This document shows positions 37,165-46,004 of a DNA stretch of 59,829 nucleotides, piece after piece. The position numbers were made by a program, and so were the translations under genes. Source of the DNA: Candidatus Hydrogenedentota bacterium (lineage in GTDB: Bacteria > Hydrogenedentota > Hydrogenedentia > Hydrogenedentales > CAITNO01). The first letter of the stretch is position 1. The number at the start of each line of letters is the position of its first letter. The DNA lies in assembly GCA_012730045.1 (NCBI GenBank), contig JAAYBR010000104.1, positions 1 through 59,829 on the forward strand, read 5' to 3'. Under the pieces are notes generated by a model. The model saw nothing but the letters and a program-made list of their open reading frames with translations, did not search any database and had not been told where the DNA came from.

Positions 37165-37194
37165 GGGCGGGCGGCCCTTTCGGGCCGCCCGCCC
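37165..37194 (+). terminator. Intrinsic terminator of the hydrogenase operon
   Basis: A perfect 13-bp stem, GGGCGGGCGGCCC / GGGCCGCCCGCCC, with loop TTTC and then GTTCCTTT. It begins 24 nt after the hydA stop. Confidence 0.85.
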
Positions 37195-37278
37195 GTTCCT
37201 TTCGGGGCGTGCTCGGAAGGGGGATGCCCTGGAGCGAAATGCGGTTGTGATGCCATGGATGCCGGGACCGCCCAGGGA

Positions 37279-37307
37279 GGGGACACGGGCTGGAAGCCCG
37301 TGTCCCC
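37279..37307. repeat. Single copy of the GGGCT-hairpin repeat
   Basis: GGGGACACGGGCT / GGA / AGCCCGTGTCCCC is a perfect 13-bp stem with a GGA loop. It shares its inner core with the pair at 2161-2232 but has different outer bases. A short tandem of CATCGG/CATCGC units lies at 37381-37411. Nothing else was found in 37195-37436. Confidence 0.85.
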
Positions 37308-37436
37308 CCAGCATCCGGCTCCGGCATCCTCGTTCAGACAAAGAGCGGCGCGCCCCCGTGACGCCCCCCCCCGCCGCCCCCATCGGTGTTCATCGCCGTT
37401 CATCGGTGGTTCCCTCCCCGTTTCCTTAAACAGCAA

Positions 37437-37468
37437 CGGGCGGACGGCCCTTTCGGACCGTCCGCCCG
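37437..37468 (-). terminator. Intrinsic terminator for the coiled-coil membrane protein gene
   Basis: On the minus strand CGGGCGGACGG and CCGTCCGCCCG form the stem with a GTCCGAAAGG-type loop, followed by TTGCTGTTT. It begins 25 nt after the stop at 37493. Confidence 0.7.
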
Positions 37469-37492
37469 GATGTTCCAGACGGGCTCCCCGGC

Positions 37493-39283
37493 TTACAGGG
37501 AGTCGAAATTCCGCTGCCAGGGGGTGCCGTTCTCGGACGCCACCTGGCGCTCGGCGAGCATCTGCACCTTGTTCTGGTAGTCGGGAACGCGGTTGGCCAC
37601 GACGGTGGCCTCAATGGCCTTCTGGGCGTCCACGGGCAGCGCCTCGCGGAAGCCCCACTTGGGCGCGTCCACCGTGCCGAGGTTCTCATAGACACCGATG
37701 TTCTTGCCGTCCAGCGTGCGGTAGTACACGCCCCAGTTGCCCCGCAGCAGGCACTCGGCCCACTTCTGCGTGGTCACGCCCAGGCTGTCCGTCACGGGCA
37801 GGCGGGCGAAGAAGTACTCGTTCGACCGGGCGATCTCCATCTCGCGCATGTAGAAGGAGGCGTACTCCTCCTGCAGCGCCGGATCCACCCACTTCGCGGC
37901 CGCGGCCTTGTCGCGCAGCGACTGCACGGCGCCCAGGCGCATGGTGTAGTCGTACTTCTGCGGCATGAGGGGCATCGCCTCCTTCACCTGGATCAGGAGA
38001 CGGTCAATGTTGTGCACCAGGGCGTCCTTGGTCGCGATGCTGCGGGCGTTGGCCTCCTCCAGCTCGCCCACATAGCCCGTGAGCCGCTCCACTTCCGCCA
38101 CCAGGCCGCGCTGGCGGGCCTGGATGATCGCCGTCTCGTTGCGCAGGTCCTCGTAGACGGCCTGGGCGTTCGCGAACTCCTCGTTCTTGTCGGCGATCTG
38201 CTGCTCCACGGAGGAGAGCTGGCTCTGGCGCTCGGACAGCGTCCCGTTGGTGGACTCCACCTGGCCGTTCAGCTGCTCCAGCTGCTGGGACTTCTCGCTG
38301 ATGAGGCGCTCCAGTTCGATCCGGCGCTCCTCGGTGATCTCCACGCCGGACCCGTCCGCGGCCGGAATGGACTGCAGCGTGGCGATGCGGCTGTTCAAGC
38401 TGGCAATCTGCTGCTCCCGCTCCGCGATCTGGCCCTTGAGCGGGCTCTGCAGCGATGCGGGCAGGAAGGCCAGATAGTCGTCCAGGAACGGACGCGCAAG
38501 GATGCCGCCGAGGATGAAGATAATCCACGTGACAATCACGACCATCGGGCTGAGGCCGCCCTTCTTGGCCGTGATGCTCTTGCCGCTCCTTCCCACGGGG
38601 CCGCTGGGGCCGCTGGGGCCGGTCGAGGCCGCGCCGATGCCCGCGCCCACACCGCCGAAGCCCATGTCCATGCCGCCGCCGAAGCCCGTGTCGGGGCCGA
38701 AATCGGGGGCGGGAGTGCTGGCCCCGGGGGCCGCGCCCCCGAAGGCGTCCGGGGCGCCGATGGCGGGCGTCTCCACGCCGAAATCCGCCTCACCGAAGAC
38801 CGGAGTCTCCGGGGCCTGCGCCGGCGCGGGCGTCGGGGTGCCAAAGGAAAACGTGGAATCCGCCGGGCCGAAGGCGCTGTCAAAGATCGGCGTGTCGAGG
38901 CTGGTGTCGGGGCCGGGCCCAATGTCCGGGGTCTCGGGGGAGAAATCGCTGTCTGCGGCGAGATCCTGGAAGCCCGTTCCGCCACGCCCAAGGCCGAACG
39001 AGGACACCTGTCCCACATCATCGAATCCGGGGGGCGGCGGTTTGATGTTGCCGCCCGCGGGCATGGGCGTCTCGATGTTAATGTCGCCGACAGGCGGCAA
39101 GCCGCCCTGTGCGCCCGGATCGTGCGTCTCAAAATTCGCCAGCGGAGGAAGCTCGCTTTCGTCGAGTCCTCCACCCGAATCAAAGTCGCTCAGCGGCGGA
39201 AGATTGCCGGCGCCCATGTCGTCTGCCGGTCTCTTCTCGTTCTCTTCCGGGGGCTCCGCGCCAAAAAGGTTGTCATCGGCCAT
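37493..39283 (-). CDS. Single-pass membrane protein with low-complexity head and coiled coil
   Basis: The 596-residue protein is not recognised. Residues 1-235 are disordered and rich in Pro, Gly, Asp, Phe and Ala with repeated PPL-DF and TP-FG motifs. One membrane segment follows (about 243-265, PMVVIVTWIIFILGGILA). Residues about 285-430 are a long coiled coil (EREQQIASLNSRIATLQ, SEKSQQLEQLNGQV). The C-terminal 150 residues look globular (KYDYTMRLGAVQSLRDK, KWAECLLRGNWGVYYRT). By charge the head is likely cytoplasmic and the coiled coil outside. It has the best promoter in the window (39341-39369) and its own terminator, so it is probably abundant; an envelope-spanning role is inferred. Confidence 0.75.
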   Translation of the reverse strand: MADDNLFGAEPPEENEKRPADDMGAGNLPPLSDFDSGGGLDESELPPLANFETHDPGAQGGLPPVGDINIETPMPAGGNIKPPPPGFDDVGQVSSFGLGRGGTGFQDLAADSDFSPETPDIGPGPDTSLDTPIFDSAFGPADSTFSFGTPTPAPAQAPETPVFGEADFGVETPAIGAPDAFGGAAPGASTPAPDFGPDTGFGGGMDMGFGGVGAGIGAASTGPSGPSGPVGRSGKSITAKKGGLSPMVVIVTWIIFILGGILARPFLDDYLAFLPASLQSPLKGQIAEREQQIASLNSRIATLQSIPAADGSGVEITEERRIELERLISEKSQQLEQLNGQVESTNGTLSERQSQLSSVEQQIADKNEEFANAQAVYEDLRNETAIIQARQRGLVAEVERLTGYVGELEEANARSIATKDALVHNIDRLLIQVKEAMPLMPQKYDYTMRLGAVQSLRDKAAAAKWVDPALQEEYASFYMREMEIARSNEYFFARLPVTDSLGVTTQKWAECLLRGNWGVYYRTLDGKNIGVYENLGTVDAPKWGFREALPVDAQKAIEATVVANRVPDYQNKVQMLAERQVASENGTPWQRNFDSL

Positions 39284-39340
39284 CAGACCTACCTCCGTTC
39301 GCGTGTTTCTACCGTCTCAGTCCATTGGACCACGCTGTGC

Positions 39341-39369
39341 ATTCTAGCATGGACGGGCAAAAGTGTCAA
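39341..39369 (-). promoter_or_regulatory. Near-consensus sigma-70-type promoter
   Basis: Minus strand TTGACA (39369-39364), 17-bp spacer, TAGAAT (39346-39341). The start codon at 39283 is about 50 nt downstream of the expected transcription start. The sequence upstream of the -35 is A/T-rich (TTTTTTTGTAAAAAG). Confidence 0.8.
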
Positions 39370-39508
39370 GAATCTTTTTACAAAAAAATCGCCCGGGGGA
39401 AACGGGCATCCGAGGCCCCTGGAGACCCCAAATCCGCCGTTCTCCCGCGAGTTTCCGTACAAGCTCCGTCAGAATCTGCGATTTCCCCGAAAGCGGGCAC
39501 CCGTCATT

Positions 39509-39925
39509 TCAGGGCATGACCACTCCGATTGTCAAGAGTATATTTGCGTAAATCCGCTGTTCGCCCGTCACAATCTGGAGGCACGTGTCCGGACCGGAAG
39601 CCTCCTCGTAAAAGGTGAACCGGTCATAGGAGACCAGCGGCACCTCCTGGAGAAGACTGCGGAACTCGTGAAAGATGGCGGGTTCCGGGCCGTCCGCCGG
39701 CTCCATGACCGCCGCCTCCTCGACGGGAATCGCCGTGAGCACCACCTTGAGGACATCGGTGGCCGAAGGCATGCCCGGCGCCAGGTTCAGGTACACCAGG
39801 GCCGCATTGTCCCCCAGTTGCGTGCTGGCGGGATAGTTGCCGTCCGTGATGAGCACCCGGGAGCCGTGCCCGGCGGATGCCAGGGCCTCCAGAATCTCGG
39901 GATGGGTCAGTCGCTGTTTAAGCAT
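39509..39925 (-). CDS. RbsD/FucU-family protein (sugar mutarotase type)
   Basis: The 138-residue protein has the family start MLKQRLTHPEILEALASAGHGS with the catalytic-type His in GHGS, then LITDGNYPAS. The tail matches the YANILLTIGVV type. Members interconvert pyranose/furanose or alpha/beta anomers of ribose or fucose. No sugar transporter or kinase is adjacent, so the sugar is unknown. The ATG at 39925 follows AGAGAGGAAACC. Confidence 0.85.
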   Translation of the reverse strand: MLKQRLTHPEILEALASAGHGSRVLITDGNYPASTQLGDNAALVYLNLAPGMPSATDVLKVVLTAIPVEEAAVMEPADGPEPAIFHEFRSLLQEVPLVSYDRFTFYEEASGPDTCLQIVTGEQRIYANILLTIGVVMP

Positions 39926-39995
39926 GGTTTCCTCTCTTCTCCGTGCGGACTTCCGCCATCATAGACCAATGCGCCCGCGCATTCAACCAGGGGCG

Positions 39996-41669
39996 TCAGT
40001 ATTCCTCGGAAAACGGCGCCGCGCCGAAAAGCCGCTCGACCTCGGGCAGCAGGCCCGGCTCGCGGCTGGCCAGCTGCTGCAGGACGTTCATCGCGCCGCC
40101 CCAGTCCCCCAGGGCAAGACGGCAGCGTCCGAGCCCCAGGGCCGCATGCACCATGAGCTCCGCCGCCCCCTCCCGGCGGCCGAGCACCCGCTCGTACTCC
40201 GCGGCGGCCGCGGCGGGATCGTTCATCCGCTCCAGCACGCGTCCCAGGGAAAGGTGGATGTCCGCCACATCCGGGGCCCTGCCCGTGCGGAGGGCGGCCT
40301 CATAGTGCCGCCGCGCGCCCGCCGGATTCTTGAGCACGTCCTCATACGTCACGGCGAGATTATAATGCACCCGGGCCGACCCGGGGTTCTCGGCCAGCGT
40401 CGCGCGGAAGAGCCGTTCGTTGTCGTGCCAGTCGGCGTTGCGCGCCGCCGTCAGGGGAAGAAAGAGCAGCACCAACGCCAGGGCCGCCGCGGGCATGACC
40501 CGGCGGAACGCACCCCGCTCCCGGTGGATGCCCTCCATGAAGGCCCACCAGAACCCCGCCATGGGCACGTACATCCAGTGCTCCGCCAGCGGCGCGTTGA
40601 TCGGAAACACCCCCGAAATGGGCAGCCACGCGGCGATGAACCAAAGGATGCCCCCGGCGATCCGGAACCGGCCCGACCGGACGGCCAGCACCCCGGCGGC
40701 TACCAGGGCAAGGAACGCCGCCGCCCCGGGCAGCGCCAGCCATCCGGGATAGCCGTCCAGGGTCCACTCCATGTGCAGCCCCGTGGGCAGGAAGAGCAGG
40801 CGCAGATACAGGGCAAACGCCTGAAAAACGTCCACCAGGCGGTTTCCCAGCGGGGCCGCCTCCGTCGCCGCCGCGTCCGCCGGGGCGAAATTCAGGACTG
40901 TGGCCCGAAGGGCGATGTAGGTCCCCACCACGAGCACCGCCGCCGCCAGGGGGGCAAAATGCCCGGCCGCGCGCGGCGCCGCCTCCTCCGCAGACGCGCG
41001 TTTTGCCGCCCAGTCCACCCCCAGCACCACCGCCAGCAGCACGGGAAACACGAGGCTGGATTCCTTGCTCAGCAGGGCCCCCGCCAGGCACGCCATCCCC
41101 GCAGCCCCGGCGAGGGCGCGGCGCGCGCCGCCGCGCCCGGAAAGGCACAGCAGCAGCGCCGCAAACATGAGCGCGGCGGACATCATGTCCGCCCGGCCGC
41201 TGATGTAGGCCACGGCCTCCGTGTGCAGGGGATGCACCGCGAAGACCGCCGCAGCCCCGGCGGCGGCCGCGACAGGGGTGCCCAGCCGCAGGAGCAGCAA
41301 CAGGAGCAGCACGGCAGCCAGGGCGTGCCAGCCGATACTGTCGAGGTGAAACACCAGGGGGGGCACGTCCGGATAGCCTTTTCCCGACGCGGCCGTCGCC
41401 TCGGGGGAGGGCCCCCCGGAGAGCAGATAATCCGCCATGAACGAGACGGAGAGCAGGGGCCGGTAGAAGTTTCCCTGCCCCATGCCGAAGGCATGCTGGT
41501 CCTCAAGAAAGAGCTGGCCGATCTTGGAGGGGTCCTGAACGTGGCGGTGCAGGAGCACGGACGACACATCGTCCCACACCCACCCCCCGTCCAGGGTGTT
41601 CACATAGGCGGCCGCCGCAAGGACGGCCACCGCCGCCCCGGCCAACCAGACCCGCTGGCGTGTGTTCAT
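39996..41669 (-). CDS. Polytopic membrane protein with C-terminal TPRs (PMT/TMTC-like)
   Basis: The 557-residue protein has about ten membrane segments in residues 1-400. The first periplasmic loop carries WVWDDVSSVL and YRPLLSVSF, as in dolichyl-phosphate-mannose O-mannosyltransferase-like (TMTC/DUF1736) proteins. Residues about 420-557 contain TPR units (NPGSARVHYNLAVTYEDV, DVADIHLSLGRVLERM, GAAELMVHAALGLGRC). A glycosyltransferase or glycan-binding role is inferred from the family, with the acidic DD pair in loop 1 as the candidate site. The gene lies between the RbsD-type gene (70 nt downstream) and the lipoprotein gene. Confidence 0.8.
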   Translation of the reverse strand: MNTRQRVWLAGAAVAVLAAAAYVNTLDGGWVWDDVSSVLLHRHVQDPSKIGQLFLEDQHAFGMGQGNFYRPLLSVSFMADYLLSGGPSPEATAASGKGYPDVPPLVFHLDSIGWHALAAVLLLLLLLRLGTPVAAAAGAAAVFAVHPLHTEAVAYISGRADMMSAALMFAALLLCLSGRGGARRALAGAAGMACLAGALLSKESSLVFPVLLAVVLGVDWAAKRASAEEAAPRAAGHFAPLAAAVLVVGTYIALRATVLNFAPADAAATEAAPLGNRLVDVFQAFALYLRLLFLPTGLHMEWTLDGYPGWLALPGAAAFLALVAAGVLAVRSGRFRIAGGILWFIAAWLPISGVFPINAPLAEHWMYVPMAGFWWAFMEGIHRERGAFRRVMPAAALALVLLFLPLTAARNADWHDNERLFRATLAENPGSARVHYNLAVTYEDVLKNPAGARRHYEAALRTGRAPDVADIHLSLGRVLERMNDPAAAAAEYERVLGRREGAAELMVHAALGLGRCRLALGDWGGAMNVLQQLASREPGLLPEVERLFGAAPFSEEY

Positions 41670-41700
41670 CGGTCGCGCTTTGTCCGTCCCGGAGGGGGGG

Positions 41701-42405
41701 TCAACTCTGGCGCTTCCTGGGTCCGGGACACTCCCACAGGAAGTTGACGGGCTTGTACTCCAGCTCCACGGACTGCTGGTCGCCGATAATCCGGACCAGG
41801 CGCAGCAGGTCCTGGTCGTTCTCCTGGGAACCCACCTTCGCGGGCCGGTAGAACTCCTCGCCCTCGCGAATCTTGAAGGTCTCCTCCTGCTGGGTTTCGG
41901 GGTTGGTCACCGACAGGAACGAGTAGATTTCGCTGCCCGACTTCATGAACCCCGTCACCACCACGCTCGGCCGGGCCATCATCAGCTCGGCGTCGCGCTC
42001 GGCCTTGGCGTAGCGGTCGCTTTCGGGCTGGAGAATCTTGTACAGCTCGCAGCAGGCCTTCACCTTGACCCAGCGGTTGTCCTGCCGGAAACTGCGGATG
42101 CCGTCCTCAATGTCCCGCTGGATCATGCCCAGGGCGGCGCGGCCGTTGTCCGTCGCCGACATCTGCATCTTCATGCCGTTGAAACTGGCGACCAGAGCGG
42201 CTGCGGCATCGGACCCCATCCCCCCCTCGGCGAACAGCGCGCTCAGGTTTCCCTTCATGGTCGCGTGATGCTCCTCGGGGGTGGGTTCCGGCGGGGGCGG
42301 CGGCGTCTCCGGCGGCGGCGGCGGGGGCGGCTCGGGCGCGCAACCCGGCGCGGCCGCAAGAAGCAGAAGCATGCACGCCAGACCAACCAGAAGATGCTTT
42401 CCCAT
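41701..42405 (-). CDS. Lipoprotein of unknown function
   Basis: The start at 42405 gives a lipoprotein signal (MGKHLLVGLACMLLLLAAAPGC) with lipid-bearing Cys at 22. A Pro-rich linker (EPPPPPPPETPPPPPEP) follows. The 234-residue body starts with an amphipathic helical part and ends with a beta-rich region (VVVTGFMKSGSEIYSFLSV, FKIREGEEFYRPAKV). The linker suggests it spans some distance from the membrane. No family was recognised. A promoter with an extended -10 lies at 42447-42476. It is 31 nt upstream of the TMTC-like gene and probably co-transcribed with it. Confidence 0.8.
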   Translation of the reverse strand: MGKHLLVGLACMLLLLAAAPGCAPEPPPPPPPETPPPPPEPTPEEHHATMKGNLSALFAEGGMGSDAAAALVASFNGMKMQMSATDNGRAALGMIQRDIEDGIRSFRQDNRWVKVKACCELYKILQPESDRYAKAERDAELMMARPSVVVTGFMKSGSEIYSFLSVTNPETQQEETFKIREGEEFYRPAKVGSQENDQDLLRLVRIIGDQQSVELEYKPVNFLWECPGPRKRQS

Positions 42406-42446
42406 CGCAATATTCCTCTTGTTTTGACCGAATCTCCTCGGAGCCA

Positions 42447-42476
42447 ATGCTACCACAGCCTCCGGGGGGGATACAA
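42447..42476 (-). promoter_or_regulatory. Putative promoter of the lipoprotein/TMTC-like unit
   Basis: Minus strand TTGTAT (42476-42471), 18-bp spacer, TAGCAT (42452-42447), with TGG just before the -10 (extended -10). Confidence 0.5.
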
Positions 42477-42517
42477 TTCCAACCCCGAAAAACGGGTGCG
42501 GGCCCGGGGGGGGATTC

Positions 42518-42526
42518 TGGTATGAT
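42518..42526 (+). promoter_or_regulatory. Possible extended -10 of the PolX-like operon
   Basis: TGG followed by TATGAT, 76 nt before the TTG start at 42602; no clear -35. Confidence 0.4.
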
Positions 42527-42601
42527 GGGCCGGCGCGCCGCCGCGGGATCCCCCCGCGCGCGGCACCCGCCGGACAGGGCGCATGGGAACACCTACCTCC
42601 G

Positions 42602-44320
42602 TTGACTGATTTCAAGGAAAACGCGGGCATCGCCGCCGCTTTCACCCAAATGGGCAGGCTTCTGGAACTGTCCTCCGACGAGTCCGCCCGCGTGCGCGCC
42701 CTCCTGCGGACCGCGGACCTCCTGCTCGCCTGCCCAGAGTCCGTGGAGACCCTGGCCCGCGAGAACCGCCTGCGCGCGCTCACCGGCATCGGCGCCTCGG
42801 CCGAACGGATCATCCGCGAATGGCTGGAAAGCGGGCGCATCGAGCAGCTGGAGCGCCTGCGCCTGCGCGTGCCCGAAACCGTGCTGGACCTCCTCGATGT
42901 CGAGGTGCTCAACCCGGTCCAGGTGCGCACCCTTTCCGTGGAGCACGGCATCGCCTCGGCGGAGCAGCTCCGCGAGGCCTGCCTGGCGGGACGGGTCGCC
43001 GCCATGAACGGGTTTGGCACGGAGCTGGAGAACCGCATCCTGAACAGCCTTCAGTCGCTGGACGAGCGGCAGGGCCGCTACCGCATCAATCTGGCCTCCG
43101 CCGAGGCGGAGCGCATTCTCGGCCACCTGCGGGCTGCGGGGGAGGACGGGGAGAGTTCTGTCGCCGGACGCGTTCGCCGCTGCCGCGAGCTGGCCGAGAA
43201 GATCGTCCTGGTCGCCTCCTCGAAAAACCCCGGGGCGCTCGTGAGCGCCTTCCTCGCAACGCCGGGGGCCACCGAGGCCACCTACCGCCTCCACACCTCG
43301 GCGAGAATCCGCATGGAGTCCGGCATTCCGGCGGTGCTGCATGTGACCCCCCCGGAGCGTTTCGTCCCCTCCCTCGTCCACCACACGGGGTCCCGCGGAC
43401 ACCACACCATGCTCCGTTACCACGCCGAGAAGCGCGAACTGCGCCTGACGACCAGCCAGTTGCTGGATGCGTCCGGCACGCCGGTCCCCTGCCGGGACGA
43501 GGAGGCCCTTTACCGGACCCTGGGCCTCCCCTGGATCCCGCCCGAACTGCGGGAGAACACCGGCGAGTTTGAGCTGAAGAAGACGCCCCGGCTGGTGGCG
43601 CCCGGGGATGTGCGCGGCATCGTGCACTGCCACACCACCTGGTCCGACGGCCGCGACACCCTGCCGGACATGGCGCGCACGGCGCGCGAGCTGGGGTACC
43701 AGTACATTGCCGTCACGGACCACAGCCAGTCGGCGGACTACGCCAACGGCCTCGACCGCGCCCGCGTACTCAAACAGCACGCCGAGATAGACCGGCTCAA
43801 CGCGGCGCTTCCCCCGTTCCGCATCCTCAAGGGCATCGAGGCGGAAATCCGCGTCAACGGCACGCTGGACTATGACGACGACACCCTCGCCCTCTTCGAC
43901 GTGGTCATCGTGTCCGTCCACACGGAAACGGACATGAGCCGCCGCGAGGCGACGCGCCGCGTGATCCGCGCGATGGAGCAGCCCCATGCCATGATCCTCG
44001 CGCACCCCACCGGACGGGTGCTCCTCAACCGGCCCGGCTACCTGCTGGACCTGGACGCCGTGGCGGACGCCGCCGCCGCCAACCAGGTGGCCATTGAAAT
44101 CAACGCCAACCCGTCCCGGCTGGACCTCGACTGGCGGCACCTGCGCCGCGCCCGCGACCGGGGCGTGAAGTTTGTCATCGGCCCCGACGCGCACCAGACC
44201 GCGGGGCTCTGGAACATCCCCTTCGGCGTGGGCATCGCCAGAAAGGGATGGCTGGCGCCCGAGGACATCCTCAACTGCAAACCCGCCGGGGAGTTCCTGA
44301 AATGCCTCCGAAAAGGGTGA
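42602..44320 (+). CDS. PolX-like protein: degenerate polymerase domain with intact PHP exonuclease domain
   Basis: The start is a TTG at 42602; the nearest ATG (42583) is out of frame. The 572-residue protein follows the bacterial PolX layout: helix-hairpin-helix regions (LTGIGASAERII; MNGFGTELENRIL), a palm region (about 185-260) and a PHP domain (about 335-572). The usual palm motif GS-RR-KE-x-GDID is replaced by AGRVRRCRELAEKIVL (188-203). The third Asp in VDLRV is replaced by AVLHV, so all three catalytic aspartates appear lost. PHP ligands are complete: His342, His344, Asp349, His374, Glu413, His440, His468, Asp529, His531. It is probably a 3' exonuclease or phosphatase without polymerase activity. 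The end overlaps nth by 19 nt. Confidence 0.88.
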   Translation: MTDFKENAGIAAAFTQMGRLLELSSDESARVRALLRTADLLLACPESVETLARENRLRALTGIGASAERIIREWLESGRIEQLERLRLRVPETVLDLLDVEVLNPVQVRTLSVEHGIASAEQLREACLAGRVAAMNGFGTELENRILNSLQSLDERQGRYRINLASAEAERILGHLRAAGEDGESSVAGRVRRCRELAEKIVLVASSKNPGALVSAFLATPGATEATYRLHTSARIRMESGIPAVLHVTPPERFVPSLVHHTGSRGHHTMLRYHAEKRELRLTTSQLLDASGTPVPCRDEEALYRTLGLPWIPPELRENTGEFELKKTPRLVAPGDVRGIVHCHTTWSDGRDTLPDMARTARELGYQYIAVTDHSQSADYANGLDRARVLKQHAEIDRLNAALPPFRILKGIEAEIRVNGTLDYDDDTLALFDVVIVSVHTETDMSRREATRRVIRAMEQPHAMILAHPTGRVLLNRPGYLLDLDAVADAAAANQVAIEINANPSRLDLDWRHLRRARDRGVKFVIGPDAHQTAGLWNIPFGVGIARKGWLAPEDILNCKPAGEFLKCLRKG

Positions 44321-44985
44321 CCGCCGCCGAGCGCGGGCGCGCGGAGGAGATTTACCGCATCCTGGAGGAATGCTATCCCGACGTGCGCTGCACCCTGGAG
44401 TACCGCAGCCCCTTCCACCTGCTGGTCATGACCATCCTCGCCGCGCAGTGCACCGACGCGCGCGTGAACCTGGTCTGCCGCACCCTGTTTGACCGCTTCT
44501 CCACCCCCCGCGACTTCATGAACGCCCCCGCCGGGGAGCTGGAGCGGGAAATCCACTCCTGCGGTTTTTTTAACCAGAAGGCGAAATCCATCCGTCAGAC
44601 TTCCCGCATGCTGGAGGAGGAATACGGCGGAATGATGCCGGACACGATGGAGGCCCTCCTGCGCATGCCCGGCGTGGGGCGCAAGATCGCCAACGTGATC
44701 CTCGGCGAGTGCCACGGGAAACCCGCCGTCATCGTGGACACGCACTGCCAGCGTCTCGCCTTCCGCATGGGATTCACCAAACGGGAGGATCCGGCGGGTG
44801 TGGAGCGCGACCTCATGCGGCTCTGGCGGGAGGAGCACTGGACCCTTTTCTCGCACCGCCTGGTCTACCACGGGCGCGCCGTCTGCACCGCCCGCGCCCC
44901 CAAGTGCGCCGAATGCCGCATTAATCTTCTGTGCCCGAAGCGGGGGGTCGGAAAAACCGCCCCCGGAAAAACGAAGACACCATGA
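44302..44985 (+). CDS. nth: Endonuclease III
   Basis: The 227-residue protein has the helix-hairpin-helix LRMPGVGRKIANVIL with catalytic Lys128, Asp146 in VIVDTHCQR, and the C-terminal 4Fe-4S loop C-x6-C-x2-C-x5-C (CTARAPKCAECRINLLC). It is a bifunctional glycosylase/AP lyase for oxidised pyrimidines. It starts inside the PolX-like gene and its stop overlaps the next ATG (ATGA). The operon therefore pairs base-excision repair with a PHP nuclease. Confidence 0.95.
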   Translation: MPPKRVTAAERGRAEEIYRILEECYPDVRCTLEYRSPFHLLVMTILAAQCTDARVNLVCRTLFDRFSTPRDFMNAPAGELEREIHSCGFFNQKAKSIRQTSRMLEEEYGGMMPDTMEALLRMPGVGRKIANVILGECHGKPAVIVDTHCQRLAFRMGFTKREDPAGVERDLMRLWREEHWTLFSHRLVYHGRAVCTARAPKCAECRINLLCPKRGVGKTAPGKTKTP

Positions 44986-45998
44986 CTCCCGGCAAGGAAC
45001 CCGCGAAGAAGAAACCCGGACGGAAGGCTTCCCCGGCGAAACGGAAACCCGCCGACCCCCACCAGCCCGACCTTTTTGACGTGGCCGGGGAAACCCCTCC
45101 CGAAAAGCCGAAATGCACCCGGACGAAGAAGTCCCCCGCCACGCCCGCAGCGGAGAAGAGGCCCAAGGCCTCCCCCCGGCCCGCCCCGCCGGCGCAACCC
45201 GCGCCCATACCCCGAAGCACCCCCCGGGTCCCGGAGAGGAGAACGGAACGCGCCGATGAGCTTCCCCAGCCCGCCGCGCGGGTTCCCCATCTTTTTCTCG
45301 CCGTTGTGGCCTATGTCGCCGTCGTGCTGGTCTATGACACCTTTGTCACCCTGGGTGATGTGCGCACCATTAACTGGGCGGTGTTCGCCTGGCGGCCGGC
45401 GCATCTGGCGGCGCTGCTTCAACCCTTTCTGGGGCGCGGCCTGACCCAATGGCTCCACTCCCCCCTTCTGGAACAGTTCGACCTCTTCAAACTGACCGCC
45501 TGGGGCATCATCCCCTTCCTCCTGTGCCTGTGGCGGCTCGACACCGGCTGGTTCGGGCTGGACCGGTGGAAACGCTCCGACCGCGCCCTGCTCCTCGTGG
45601 CCTGCGTGCTGGCCGTCGCCGCCGTGGGGCTGGTGCGCCTGGTGCCCCAGCTCGCCGAAATCTACCCCGCCGCCCCGCGCGGCCTCGCGTTTTCAAAACG
45701 GCTCCTCCTCCTGGGGGGAGGGCTGCTGTGGGTCGTCTCGTGGATGCCCGCGTGGGAGTTCCTCCACCGTTACTTCCTCCTGCGCAGGGTTGCCGCCGAC
45801 TTCCCCAAGTACGGCTGGCTGGTCGTGCCCCTCAGCGAAACGCTCTACCACCTCCAGAAGCCGCCCCTGGAGGCGGCCGGCATGCTCGTCTTCTCCCTCA
45901 TCGCCACCTGGTGGACCCTCAAGCGGCGCAACCTGCTCCTCCCCCTGCTCGTCCATCTGGTCATTGAGGTCGCCCTTCAAGTCCTGCTCGTTGTCTGA
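44982..45998 (+). CDS. CPBP-type intramembrane protein with a Lys/Pro-rich N-terminus
   Basis: The 338-residue protein starts with about 100 disordered residues rich in Lys, Pro and Ala. Six or so membrane segments follow. The CAAX-protease/bacteriocin-processing (CPBP, Abi) motifs are recognisable: EFLHR (E-x3-R) in the segment WMPAWEFLHRYFLL, a His in LSETLYHL, and HLVIE (H-x3-E) near the end. The second Glu of the usual EE-x3-R is missing, so protease activity is uncertain. It is coupled to nth by a 4-nt overlap. It converges on the Rieske gene with only 6 nt between the stops. Confidence 0.75.
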   Translation: MTPGKEPAKKKPGRKASPAKRKPADPHQPDLFDVAGETPPEKPKCTRTKKSPATPAAEKRPKASPRPAPPAQPAPIPRSTPRVPERRTERADELPQPAARVPHLFLAVVAYVAVVLVYDTFVTLGDVRTINWAVFAWRPAHLAALLQPFLGRGLTQWLHSPLLEQFDLFKLTAWGIIPFLLCLWRLDTGWFGLDRWKRSDRALLLVACVLAVAAVGLVRLVPQLAEIYPAAPRGLAFSKRLLLLGGGLLWVVSWMPAWEFLHRYFLLRRVAADFPKYGWLVVPLSETLYHLQKPPLEAAGMLVFSLIATWWTLKRRNLLLPLLVHLVIEVALQVLLVV

Positions 45999-46004
45999 GG
46001 CCCC

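Noticed and set aside
42583-42601. ATG upstream of the PolX-like gene
   Set aside because: It is out of frame with the PHP/HhH domains and reaches a stop within a few codons; the TTG at 42602 is in frame.
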